DNA from: Tetrahymena thermophila SB210
Taxonomy: Eukaryota; Ciliophora; Oligohymenophorea; Hymenostomatida; Tetrahymenidae
Length of the DNA stretch: 28,522 bases
Assembly (NCBI RefSeq): GCF_000189635.1
Contig: NW_002476346.1
Location: forward strand, 1-28,522
Direction of reading: 5' to 3'
Shown: piece by piece, positions 1 to 10,427 of the stretch
How the letters are laid out: the number at the start of each line of letters is the position of its first letter
Numbering within the stretch: the first letter of the stretch is position 1
Position numbers and translations under genes: made by a program
The notes under the pieces: generated by a model
Databases searched by the model: none
Told to the model about the DNA's origin: nothing
What the model saw: only the letters and a program-made list of their open reading frames with translations

Positions 1-148
1 TGCTTTTTTTTTTCTTTAATTCAGCTCATCATTTTATTTTCTACTTTTGCTTTTATTATTAATTAATCTTATTATTTCATATTATTTCTTCATTTTTTCC
101 TTCTAATTAACGATTTAATGATATATTTTTTCTTCAATATTTAAAAAG
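1..148 (+). other. 3' part of an intron of gene A
   Basis: T-rich sequence closely matching the introns between the following exons, ending in the conserved acceptor stretch TCTTCAATATTTAAAAAG. No coding signal is seen. Confidence 0.7.
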
Positions 149-1240
149 TTGGAATAAAATCGGTGATGAAGGTGCATCAGGCTTAGGTTCTGCTTTAGCA
201 AATTGCATTAATCTCTCAAATTTGACACTTAATCTTTAGTAAAAACAGTTTATTTGTTATGGATTATGATATTTTAAATTATAAAAACTAATCAAAAACA
301 ATAAAGCTCTTTTTTCTTTTTCTTTTTATTGTGCTTGCTTTTTTTTGTTCTTTCTTTGTTAATTTAGCTCATCATTTTATTTTCAACTTATGCTTTTATA
401 ATTAATTAATCTTTTTATTTCATATTATTTCTTCATTTTTTCCTTCTAATTAACTATTTAATGATATATTTTTTCTTCAATATTTAAAAAGTGGCAATTA
501 AATTGGTGATGAAGGTGCATCAGGCTTAGGTTCTGCTTTAGCAAATTGCATTAATCTCTCAAATTTGACACTTGATCTTGGGTAAAAACAGTTTATTTGT
601 TTTGGATTGTGATATTTTAAATTATAAAAACTAATTAAAAACAATAAAGCTCTTTTTTCTTTTTCTTTTTATTGTGTTTGCTTTTTTTTTGTTCTTTCTT
701 TGTTAATTTAGCTCATCATTTAATTTCCAAATTTTGCTTTTATTTTTAATTAATTTTATTATTTCATATTTTTTCTTCATTTTTTCCTTCTAATTAACTA
801 TTTAATGATATATTTTTTCTTCAATATTTAAAAAGTTGGAATATAATTGGTGATAAAGGTGTATCAGGCTTAGGTTCTGCTTTAGCAAATTGCATTAATC
901 TCTCAAATTTGACACTTATTCTTTTGTAAAAATATTTTATTTGTTTTGAATTGTGATATTTTAAATTATAAAAACTAATTAAAAACAATAAAGCTTTTTG
1001 ATTTATTTGATAGCTTTTATTTGATTTATTTTTTTATCTTTTTTATTCCATACTAATATTATTTTATTTATTAATTTAAAGAATAATTTTTAATTTAAAA
1101 GTTTAATCTATTTTGATATTTATTTAAAATTTACACAAATTTATTATAGCTATTTTAGATCAATGGATGAATCAAAAAAATTCAAAGTATTAAGCAAGTA
1201 TCTTAAATCAAAAAGATTAGTTGTCTTTAAATTCTAATGA
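149..1240 (+). CDS. Gene A: 3' end of an LRR-array protein (partial)
   Basis: Exons read as 149-238, 492-581, 836-925 and a terminal exon 1150-1240, with TGA at 1238-1240. The first three are exactly 90 nt and encode one 30-residue LRR each, of the ribonuclease-inhibitor-like type (core IGDEGASGLGSALANC, then LSNLTL). Each follows an acceptor ending TTTAAAAAG and precedes a GTAAA donor. In-frame TAA (second exon) reads as Gln in the ciliate code. All junctions are phase 2. The terminal exon is not an LRR; it encodes a short basic tail containing LKSKRLVVFKF. The 5' part of the gene lies upstream of the window, so an N-terminal kinase cannot be judged. Function is not known; the LRR fold suggests ligand or protein binding. 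The reading is clear; expression is unknown. Confidence 0.8.
1150..1240 (+). CDS. Terminal exon of gene A (basic C-terminal tail)
   Basis: After an acceptor ending TTATTATAG, the first base completes the codon split at 925. The exon then encodes about 29 residues ending in TAA (Gln) followed by the TGA stop at 1238-1240. The tail holds KVLSKYLKSKRLVVFKF. The terminal exon of gene B (5852-5954) has the matching ISSKCLKSKRLVFFKI. The homology and the preserved phase identify this as the true gene end rather than chance. Confidence 0.8.
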
Positions 1241-2099
1241 TAAACACTAGTGAAAAAAGGATGAATAAATATAAAATGTTTGAATAATATTATATATTTT
1301 ATTATTTAATATTTTGAAAAAGTGTTTTTAATCTAAAATATAAATCGATAGATAAAAAGATTTTATAATTGATTTATATTTATAAATATCATTCATATTT
1401 TTGTAAGTAAATAAATTATTAATAAAAAATAAAAAAATTAAAGAATTAAATTTACTTAAATAAATTAAATCCTCTTAAGCAAACTCACCGGTTTCTCCAA
1501 AAACGATCAAATAATTTGAAACTTTTAGTGTAATATTATATCCTATTAAATTATATAAATGCTAAGCTTTTATATACCAGTTATATTTTAATCTTAAATA
1601 TTATTCATCAATCATATTTCTATCCTTTTTTTATTTATCATGATTAATTAATTAGATACCATGATTTAAATAAAATATCAGGGAGAAATTAAATTTGACT
1701 TTTTATTTTAATTTTTTTGGTTAAATTAAAAATTTTTTTCAAAGAAAATAAAATTTAATTAGATTAAATAAATATGCATCATGTTTAATTTTATTTAAGA
1801 AACACCTAATTCAAGAAATAAATTTTCAAAAATTTAATTATTAAAAACATAATTGAATAAGTTTTTTTAATAAATTTTATCTATTTAAATTATTTCATTC
1901 AAAGTTATTGAGATCTGTTTGTCAACACATATTCTTTTAAAATTTTTTATTAAATCAAATAAATTTAATTTAACCTCTTTAAAATCAATGGAAATCGATA
2001 TACATACAAACATCAAAAGTCTTTAAACAAATAATATTTTTGTTCACTCACAAAATTATAGAGGTAATACTTAATATATTTTCTTCAATATTTAAAAAG
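1241..2099. other. Intergenic / 3' flank of gene A and unresolved 5' region of gene B
   Basis: No convincing exon is seen. The first roughly 400 bases align by eye with the sequence after gene B (5955-6340), sharing the blocks AAAAAGGATGAATA, TTATTTATCATGA and GATCAAAT. The last 25 bases or so (up to 2099) are the conserved LRR-intron acceptor, so an upstream exon of gene B should end somewhere in this gap. I could not place one in the right phase. Confidence 0.6.
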
Positions 2100-5000
2100 T
2101 TCGGATCATATTAGTGAAACTGATGAAAAAGCTTTATGGTCTGCTTTAGCAAATTGTACAAATCTCACTAATTTGATGCTTGACCTCAGGTAAAAATAGT
2201 TTATTTGTTTTTGATTGTGATTATTTATGAATTTAAAATAATATAACTAACTCTTTTCATTTGTTTATTAGCTTTTTATTTAATTTATTACTTTTTCTTT
2301 TTATTTTACTTGTATTTTTTTATTACTTTTTTAAATTAACTCATTTTTTATTTTCAACTTTGTTTTTATTATTAATTAATTAATTTTTTCTTATTATTTC
2401 ATATTTTTCCTACATTTTCCCCTACTTATTAACTAATTAAGTAATTGATTACATATTTTTTTCTTCAATATTTAAAAAGTTTAAAATATATTGGTCCTGA
2501 AGGTGCATCAAGCTTAGGTTCTGCTTTAGCAAATTGCACTAATCTATCAAATTTGATTCTACATCTAAGGTAAAAAATTTTAGTATTTTTTTATTCTGAT
2601 ATTTTCATTTATAAAAATGACTATTTGCTTGTTAGTAGTTTCTTTTGTTTATTCTTTTTTCCTTTTTTATTTTACTTGTATTTATTTTTTTATCTTTCTT
2701 AATTTAACTCATTTTTTTATTATTAATTAATTTCTTATTATTCATATTTTCCCTTCTAAATAGGAAATTATTTATATATATTTTTTTAATATTTAAAAAG
2801 TAACAATGATATCTATGATATAGGTGTATAAGGCTTAGGTACTGGTTTAGCAAATTTCACTAACCTCTCAGATTTGTAACTTCATCTTAGGTAAAAGCAG
2901 TTGATTTGTTTTGGATTTTGATATATAAAAACAATTTAAACTTTTAATTTGTTTACTGGGTTTTTATTTGATTTACTTTTCTTTTGCTTTTTATTGTACT
3001 ATTGTTATTTAATCTATCTTAATTTAACTAATTTTTATATTCAACTTTTGCTTTTATTATTTATTACTGTAATACCTCAAGTCTTTCGTTCTTGTTTTTC
3101 TAAAAAATGACAAGCAAGGAATGAAGATTTAGTTTAGGGCACAGAATTTTTTGTTTTAATTTTTGAATGAAAAAAAAATTTGAATTCATTTGTTATTATT
3201 TCATTTTTTTCTACATTTATTTTTTAATTCGATTTAATTAGCCAATTAATAAAATTATTTTTTATTCAATATTTAAAAAGTTGCAATGAAATTGGTGCAA
3301 TTGGTGCATCAAACTTAGGTTCTACTTTAGCTAATTACACTAATCTCTCAAATTTGACACTTTGTTTTAAGTAAATTTAGTTTATTTGTTTTAAATTGTT
3401 ATATTTTTACCTATAAAAATGAATTTAAAACAATATAACTCATCTATTTTTTTATAAGCCTTTTATTTGATTTATTTTTATTTTTTATTTTACTTGTGTT
3501 TTTTTTCTTCTTTCTTCATTTATTTTCAAATTTTGCTTTTATTATTATTAATTAAATCATTTCTTTATATTTCATATTTTTTCTTCATTTTTTTCTTCTA
3601 AATTACTAAATTAATTAAATATTTTTCTTCAATATTTTAAAAAGTAACAATTAAATTGGTGATGAAGGTGCGTTAGGCTTAGGTACTGCTTTAGCAAATT
3701 GTACTAATCTCTCAAACTTGAAACTTTATCTAGGGTAAATTCAGTTTATTTATTTATTTTGGATTATGATATTTTTTATTCATTTTTTCCTTCGAAATAA
3801 CAAAAATAATTATATTTTTTCTTCAATATTTAAAAAGTTGGAATAAAATTGGTGCAGTTGGTGCATCTGGCTTAAGTTCTGCTTTAGCAAATTGTGCTTA
3901 TCTCTCAAATTTGATACTTGAACTTATGTAAGAACAGTTTATTTGTATTAGATTGAGATGTTTTTAGTTAGAAAATATAATTTAAAACAATACAACTCTT
4001 TTTAATTTGATTTATTTTTCTTTTTCTTTTTTTATTTTACTTGTATTTTTTATTATTTTTCTTAATTTAACTAATTTTTTGATTTTCAAATTTTGCTTTT
4101 ATTATAAATTAATTAAATTCTTAATATTTCTTGTTTATTCTTTATGCTTTCCTTCTATATATCTAAATTAGTTATATATTTTTATTTTATTTTAAAGCTT
4201 AAATTAAATTGGTTCAATTGGTGCATCAGGCTTAGGTTCTGCTTTAGCAAATTGCACTAATCTCTCAAATTTGGCACTTGATCTCCAGTAAATACAGTTT
4301 ATTTATTTTGGGTTGTGATATTTTTTAACAAATAATGAATTTTAAAAACAATATAAGTCTTTAATTCATTTATTAGCTTTTTATTTGATTTATTTTTTAC
4401 TTCTATTTTTGTTAATTTAACTCGTTTTTTTATTTTTAAATTTTGATTTTATTATAATGATGTATTTTATCTTCAATATTTAAAAAGTGGAAATGAAATT
4501 GGTGATATACATACATACATACTCGCACATGGTTACATGCACTCGGGATAGGGGCCCTATATATAATTACTTATACATTATTATAATACGTATACCAATT
4601 TATTTATATATAATTGTGGGTAATATACTAGAAGGGAAGGGTCACCTACACCCTAATGGCATTTCTACTAATCTTCCATGATTTGACTACGCATTATGCT
4701 CGCTTCCCATTTGTATTCCAGATCTTCTGTTCAGAATGGGGCCTCCTCTTTACCACCTATCAGATTTGGCCCTTCCCTCCTACCAAGGAGACCGCTGGTA
4801 ACATTCACATTTTTACATGGAATTTTTCGAAATAAAGGGGGCGGTATAGGATTCGAACCCCCGATATCACTGCTAAGACCCTCCGACTCGCCCACTCGAG
4901 TCGCTTAGCCCTTCTGAAATTGGTGATGAAGGTGTATCAGGTTTAGGTTCTGCTTTAGTTAATTGCACTAATCTCTCAAATTTGAAACTTAGTCTTAAGT

Positions 5001-5954
5001 AAAAACAAAGTTTATTTGTTTTTGATTATGATATATTTTGTTATAAAATGAATTTAAAACAAAATAACTAGTTAATTTTCGTTTTATTTGTTTTTTTTCA
5101 ATTTAATGTACTTGAATTTTTTTTATCTTTCTTAATTTAACTAATTTTTTTATTCTCAGCTTGCTTTTATTGTTAATTCATTTTTCATTCTATACAACTA
5201 ATTAATTATATATTTTTTCTTCAATATTTAAAAAGTGGAAATCAAATTGGTGATGAAGGTGCATCAGGCTTAGGTTCTGCTTTAGCAAATTGCTCTAATC
5301 TCTCAAATTTGGTACTTTAACTTAGGTAAATTTAGATTATTTTTATTTATTTTGGATTATGATATTTTTAGTTTAATAAATTTTAAAAATATAACTCTCA
5401 TTATTTGTTTATTTTCTTTTTATTTCTTTTATTTTTTTTTTTTTCATTTTTATTGTGCTGAATTTTTTTTATCTTTGTTAATTTAACTCATTTTTTATTT
5501 TCAGATTTTGCTTTAATTACTAATTTATTCTTTTCTTATTTAATATTTCATTTTTTCTTTCTATTACTAATTAATTATAAATTTTTTCTTCAATATTTAA
5601 AAAGTTGGAATGAAATTAGTGAAGTAGGTTTATACGGCTTAGGTTCTGCTTTAGCAAGTTGCTCTAACCTCTTAAATTTGGTGCTATATCTTTAGTAAAA
5701 ACAGTTTATTTGTTTTGGATTGTGATATTTATTTAATAAAATTGAATTTAAAATAATAAAACTTTTTTTATTGATTTTCTAGCTTTTTATTTATTTATTT
5801 TTATTTTTTTATGCTGCTAATTTTTTAGTAATTTATTTTAATTTATAATAGAAGAGTAGAAGATATGTTTGAACCATAATAATAATTGAAAATATCAAGC
5901 AAATGTCTAAAATCTAAAAGATTAGTTTTCTTTAAAATATATTTCAAATGTTGA
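2100..5954 (+). CDS. Gene B: LRR-array protein, one exon split by a SINE
   Basis: LRR exons: 2100-2189, 2480-2569, 2801-2890, 3281-3370, 3645-3734, 3838-3927, 4198-4287, 4488-4998 (split by the insertion 4507-4915), 5236-5325 and 5605-5694. The terminal exon is 5852-5954, with TGA at 5952-5954. Uninterrupted LRR exons are 90 nt with identical phase, and TAA occurs as Gln (for example in 2801-2890 and 3645-3734). Repeats follow the pattern N-x-IG-x-x-GA then ALANCTNLSNL. The first and last repeats are the most divergent, as expected for capping repeats. No start codon or kinase exon was found upstream. With the insertion the eighth exon is out of frame and meets TGA, so either that exon is skipped (which keeps the frame) or the gene is a pseudogene. 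Confidence 0.75.
3064..3190. other. Unmatched insertion in an intron of gene B
   Basis: Between TTTTATTATTTATTA and TTATTATTTCAT the intron after the third LRR exon carries about 125 bases not found in the sister introns, including ACCTCAAGTCTTTCG and TTTAGGGCACAG. No clear terminal repeats or target duplication are seen. It could be an old small element or diverged intron sequence. Confidence 0.4.
4495..4506 (+). repeat. Target-site duplication, left, SINE copy 1
   Basis: GAAATTGGTGAT, repeated exactly at 4916-4927 on the other side of the element. It is part of the LRR exon coding sequence. Confidence 0.9.
4507..4915 (-). mobile_element. tRNA-derived SINE-like retroelement, copy 1
   Basis: A 409-bp segment clearly richer in G/C than its surroundings. 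It is flanked by a 12-bp direct repeat GAAATTGGTGAT (4495-4506 and 4916-4927), which is 13 bp if the adjoining T is counted. Read on the minus strand it starts with AGAAGGGCTAAGCGACTC, carries a tRNA-like head with A- and B-box-like motifs, then a body of about 300 nt, and ends in four (GTAT) units. From 4523 to 4915 it matches the second copy with only two differences (4536 and 4585). The minus strand has no TTTT (Pol III terminator) anywhere in the element, while the other strand has two runs of five T. It encodes no protein of its own. Target duplications, a simple-repeat 3' end and an internal Pol III promoter together define a SINE mobilised by a LINE. The LINE partner is not in the window. 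Confidence 0.85.
4837..4915 (-). promoter_or_regulatory. tRNA-like head with Pol III A and B boxes (SINE copy 1)
   Basis: On the minus strand, GGTTCGAATCC (4849-4859) is a perfect B box. TGGGCGAGTCGG (4883-4894) matches the A-box consensus TRGCNNAGYNGG at all but one position. The spacing of 23 nt is short for a tRNA. A weaker A-box candidate ending GAGTGG about 32 nt from the B box would restore normal spacing. The T stem is only partly paired and no clean acceptor stem forms, so this is a diverged tRNA relative, not a functional tRNA gene. The same region can form a nested hairpin: 4872-4877 with 4904-4909, and 4885-4890 with 4897-4902. Confidence 0.65.
4916..4927 (+). repeat. Target-site duplication, right, SINE copy 1
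   Basis: Exact second copy of GAAATTGGTGAT. The LRR exon continues from here with GAAGGTGTATCAGG. Confidence 0.9.
5852..5954 (+). CDS. Terminal exon of gene B (basic C-terminal tail)
   Basis: After an acceptor ending TAATAG the exon encodes about 33 residues, including three consecutive TAA codons read as Gln. The end holds ISSKCLKSKRLVFFKI and the stop is TGA at 5952-5954. It is homologous to the terminal exon of gene A (LKSKRLV shared). Confidence 0.8.
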
Positions 5955-8369
5955 TAAATTATTGGTGAAAAAGGATGAATAGATATTAAATATTTGAATA
6001 ATAAAAATTATATGTTTTATTGTTTTATATTTTGTTAAAATTTAATTTAAACTAAAATATAGATAGATAGATTGATTTATTATTATTTTTAAATTTATCA
6101 AAATTATATTTTTTAAGTGAATAAATTGCTTATTAAATAAATGTAAATTTATAAATAAAATTTATTTAAATAAATTAATTTCTCTTAAACAAGCACTCAG
6201 TTTTCACTAAAAATGATCAAATCTTTTAATCATAACTATAATCCTCTATCATATTAAGGAATTTCAGTCATTACAAATTTCAACCCCTGTATTTCTATTT
6301 ATGTTTTATTTATCATGAGAAATTAGATAATATAATTCAAAAAATTAGGGATAAATTAAATCGTGCATTTGATTTTAACCTATATGATTATTCACTCTAT
6401 CAAATACCAATCAGTGACTATTTTTACTCGGATTTTGAAATATAAGCAAGTTTCAAAAAAGAATTTTTAGATATCTTCTAATTTCTGATTATACTGATCT
6501 GAAAACCCTAAAATTTCTAGCAAGCAATCTTCTTTTTTAAATAATTAAAAATTTATTAATATTCAAAAATTTTATCAATTAAAATTTAAAAAAGAAAACA
6601 TTATTTGAAAAAATATATAAAATAATAATTATTTTTTTAAGGATAAAAATTTATTGCTCATTGAAAAAAGATTAAAATATATCAATTATAAATTATTAAT
6701 CAATAATATTAATTCAATTAAAAACTGTTTTTATATTTAATTATTTTTCATTGATATCCTTAATTTTATAGAAAAAAGACTAAATTAAATATATTTTTTC
6801 TAAATTTTTGATTAATAAAGAAATATACCTAAAAAGTAATAAATTAGTTTATTTTATAATAAAATATTATAATTATCAAAAAAATGAGCCATTAAAAGAT
6901 TGGTAATATATGGGCACTTAAAATAGATGAAATGTATGCATATTTAATTAATTCTGTTAAACAATAATTATCAAATTTATTGAATTTTAAAATGTAATAT
7001 ATATAATTGTAAATGACTTATTTAGTATGTAAAATATTAAGTTGAGAATTAAACAGCTATTTTATTAAATTATTATAAAAGTAGTTAAATGAATGATTTA
7101 TTCTTTAAAAAAAATGTTAAATCATTTAAAAAATAAATTAAAATTTTTTTCAAGATTTATTTTATTTTAAAAGCAAAATTAATTTGTAATTATTAAAAAT
7201 AAAAGTAAAATTATTATTTAATAATAAAAATAAATTTCCATTCAAAAATTTTTTTATAAAGATTACAAAATATTATAATTTTTATTAGAAGCTGAATATT
7301 TATATTAGATTATTTTATAAAAACCGATTAAAAATTTTAAATAGATTATGTTGTTATAAATATTAATTTTAGTCATTATTAATTAGCTATAAATAAATAT
7401 AAAAGATATTAGTATATTTATAGATCCGTGAGCAATAAATTCTATTAATTAAAAATATAAAATTAATTTTCTGATTTGAGCAAACAATCTTTTAGTATAA
7501 TCACAAATCATTAATACTCCTATTTTGTCTATATTATATTATTAATACAAAATTTTTTAATATTATGAAAGATTAGTGGATGGGGTCTTTGATTAACTTA
7601 AAAAAAACAAACAGATAGGATACTTTCATTAGAAAAAAATTTATGTTTTCATTTAATAAAAATTAATAAATAATAAATTGTTAAGTCAATTTTCTCTCAT
7701 TTATAGTTTTATTAATAGGGAATTCGCAAATTTATTAGTATCTAAACAATATTTTCAATTGATCACAATATAGATGTAGCAAAATTATTTTGCTTACTTT
7801 TATATTTCAACTATGTTTTATATTGTAATAAATACATAAAAATTTAAGAAAAAAAACAAAAAATATTAAAATAAAATAATTATGAATAATATTAATTTAA
7901 TTTATTTTATAAATTTTATTAATGGATTTATTATTTATTTATCAGAATTATTTAGCAGAAAAATTATCTGATATAAATAAAAATCTATCAATTTTTATAA
8001 AAAAAGCTAATTAATATAGATAATTTATAAAATATATTATAAATTTAAAATTGATTGTTATCATATCCGTTAATAATAGTAATAATCTAAAAATTGAAAA
8101 GTTGTTATCAGATTTAAAAATTAATTAAGATATTCTCTTGATTTTAATTGACTTTTCTTCATCAGGAGGTTTATCGAGTTTCTTTTAATTATTATATATA
8201 CTTTTTACTTTCTTTTGTAGAATCAATCAAAGTGATTTTGGCTTATATAAATTTTACATCTCTATAAAAACATCTGTTTTTATTAAAAAAACAAACCCAT
8301 CAGCCAACTTTAAGTAAGTCAGTACCCTGTTAAAATCCCCAGTCATATATAGGAAAAGGAATTAATCAA
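5955..8369. other. Long intergenic region between genes B and C
   Basis: Very A/T-rich sequence in which I recognise no exon, RNA gene or element. The first roughly 400 bases are homologous to the 3' flank of gene A (1241-1640). The final 200 bases or so lead into the gene C start codon and would hold its promoter and 5' untranslated region, but no specific motif can be supported. Confidence 0.6.
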
Positions 8370-10427
8370 ATGTCTAAGAAATTAAAATTCGAATTAGTTT
8401 AAGCTATCTCAAGCAAAATATCTAAAGATTGCTAAATTCAAAAAGCATCATTAAAGGAATTGGTTAATTTGATGTTCAGCTAGAAAAAATACTTCAAAAA
8501 TTTTGAGTATATTAGCAATGGCTCATTTGCTCTTATCTTAAAAGCTTATAACTCTAAAGAAAATCGTCAAGTAGCTCTCAAATTCTTAGTATGCTGTAGC
8601 GAAGGGTACTAGGATTAAATGGAATCTTTGAAAAAAGAATATGAAATCCTTCAAAAATTTGGATAATCATAATTTTTAGTCGATGTCTACGATTGTTTCT
8701 ATTTAATGGAAGAAGAAGAAGATGAGGATGAAGATGGAAACGAAATAATCGTTTAAAATGAATACAAATCATTCTTTGTTTTGGAAATGGAATGTTGTGA
8801 GCGTAAAAATAAAATAATATATTTTTCATCCATTTTTTTTCTTCATTTTTTAAAAAGGCCTGAAAATACAAAACAAAATATATTCATATTTTTTATTGAC
8901 TTGAAATTTGACATGAATTTAATTAAGATATCCATTGTAATTTCATTTATTTTTCTGAATTTTTTCAGATTTTGATAACTCAAGAGAAAAACATTAGATT
9001 TTCGCTAAACAAATTTAATTAATTTAGAAAAAATAGTTGAAATTATTTGATATATAAAAATTAATTCATTTTTTAGAATTCCTCTCAACTAAGACTTTTT
9101 TCATTTATTTTTATCAAATTTTGTATAATTTCTTAATTAAAGCTTCATAATATATATCTTATAACATATTTATTTCCCTAATATTTCAATATAAAATTTT
9201 ATTAAAGAATTTAAAAAAATATTCAGTTAAATTTCTTTAATAAGACTTAAATATTAAATCACTCTAATTTAATAAATTTATATTAAATTTGAAAAAAATT
9301 TAAATTAATTTTAAACTTAATTAAATATGTTAAATTAAATATTTTTTATATTATCATTTGAAAATGAATCTAACAAATTTATAAAATAGCTAAATGATAG
9401 TTTTTTACTTTTATAAATTAGGTATAAACAAACAAACAATAATATTCATATTAAATTTAATAAAATTGAATTATTTAAATACTAAATAAATGAAGAAATC
9501 AAATTTCTAAGATTCAAGAAAATTAAAACTAAATTTTTTCTATCTAGTTTTAAAAATTAAATTATTAATTAAATGCTAAAATGAATAATTAATTTACCAA
9601 CTTATAAATGAAAATTTTTAATTTTAATTTTAATATAAAAACCATAATTAATTAAATTTTATAATTAACTAGACAATCTTAAAGGGCTCTTCGATTATTT
9701 CAGAAAATAATAAGTACCACCTTCGAAAGAGATCAAGGAAATAATAGCCATCCAAATGTTAGAGGGGCTGAATAACATTCACGTCAAAAACATTATCCAC
9801 AGGGATATCAAGCTTTCAAACATCCTTGTTCGTCCTTCTCAGGAATATGGTTTCTAAATAAAAATTTGTATAAATTTATTTAATAATTTATTAATTTTCT
9901 TTTCTTAATAAATATTTTTAAAATTTAGCTGATCTAGGTTTTGCAACACATGTGTCTAAATCAAAAAGCTTCTGTTCAAGGGTTAAAAAATTAAATTATT
10001 TTTTAATATTTTAAATATTTTTTATAATTTTCAGAAAGGAAGTGATGAATATCTTGCTCCAGAAGCGGAAAAAGGACAATATAGAATTCAAGTTTTTATT
10101 TAAAAGTTATAAATTAATTTTTAAAATTTTAATTAAATTAAATAGTCAGATCTCTTTTCACTAGGTCTTATTTTATTAGAGCTAGACAATGTTATGACTC
10201 TAAATGAGGATTGGATAGATTTCGAAACTAAACTGAATCTATTCAATGGAAAAGAAATACCTGATGAAAAATATTAGATAGATAAGAATTCTAATATATA
10301 CAAAATAGCTTAAATATGCTTAAAGCCTTCATATTTAGAAAGGACTACAGCAGGAGATTTACTATCCTAACTAATCGAAATGCATGGTTAACCATTAAAA
10401 TTTGTGTTGACTTCTATGATACTAGAG
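8370..10427 (+). CDS. Gene C exons 1-5: first protein kinase domain
   Basis: Exons 8370-8802, 9685-9849, 9929-9981, 10035-10091 and 10146-10427 (330 residues) join in consistent phase. Visible kinase motifs: glycine-rich loop NGSFALIL near residues 50-57, VALK with the ATP-binding lysine at K71, a helix-C glutamate in SLKKEYEIL near 90, HRDIKLSN with catalytic D185, DLG (in place of DFG) with metal-binding D201, and APE at 225-227. DLFSLGLILLEL then matches the conserved DxWSxG region. All catalytic residues are present, so it may be active despite the F-to-L change. An acidic insert EEEEDEDEDG lies near residues 114-123, before the hinge (EMECCERLF). TAA and TAG are read as Gln throughout. 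The G/C content is higher than in the LRR exons. The start is the first ATG before the open frame and is preceded by A-rich AATCAA. Confidence 0.85.

Larger units (their letters stand above)
4488..4998 (+). pseudogene. LRR exon 8 of gene B, interrupted by the SINE
   Basis: The exon begins after AAAAAG at 4487 and ends at the GTAAAAAC donor at 4999. Without the 409-bp element and one copy of the 12-bp target duplication it is exactly 90 nt. The insertion adds 421 nt, which is not a multiple of three, and the exon frame reaches a TGA near 4682, so the exon as it stands cannot encode an LRR. The break falls between the GAT and GAA codons of the IGDEG core. Confidence 0.85.

Noticed and set aside
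1988..2080. Possible first exon of gene B starting with ATG at 1988
   Set aside because: The frame is open to the only nearby GT donor but leaves one base, and the next LRR exon needs two, so the frame fails.
4487..4681. 64-codon open frame across the left end of the SINE
   Set aside because: It starts in the wrong frame of the LRR exon and runs into the element; chance frame.
4696..4908. 70-codon open frame, identical at 27430-27642
   Set aside because: It runs antisense through the SINE body and tRNA-like head (GIGFEP is the reverse reading of a B box). It is explained by repeat identity, with no protein features.
4837..4915. A functional tRNA gene
   Set aside because: No proper acceptor stem, weak T stem, short box spacing and no terminator; the unit extends over 400 bp with target duplications.
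8578..8975. Open frames on both strands within and after kinase exon 1
   Set aside because: Shadows of the first kinase exon and its intron; they carry no domain, while the + strand ciliate-code reading gives a clear kinase.
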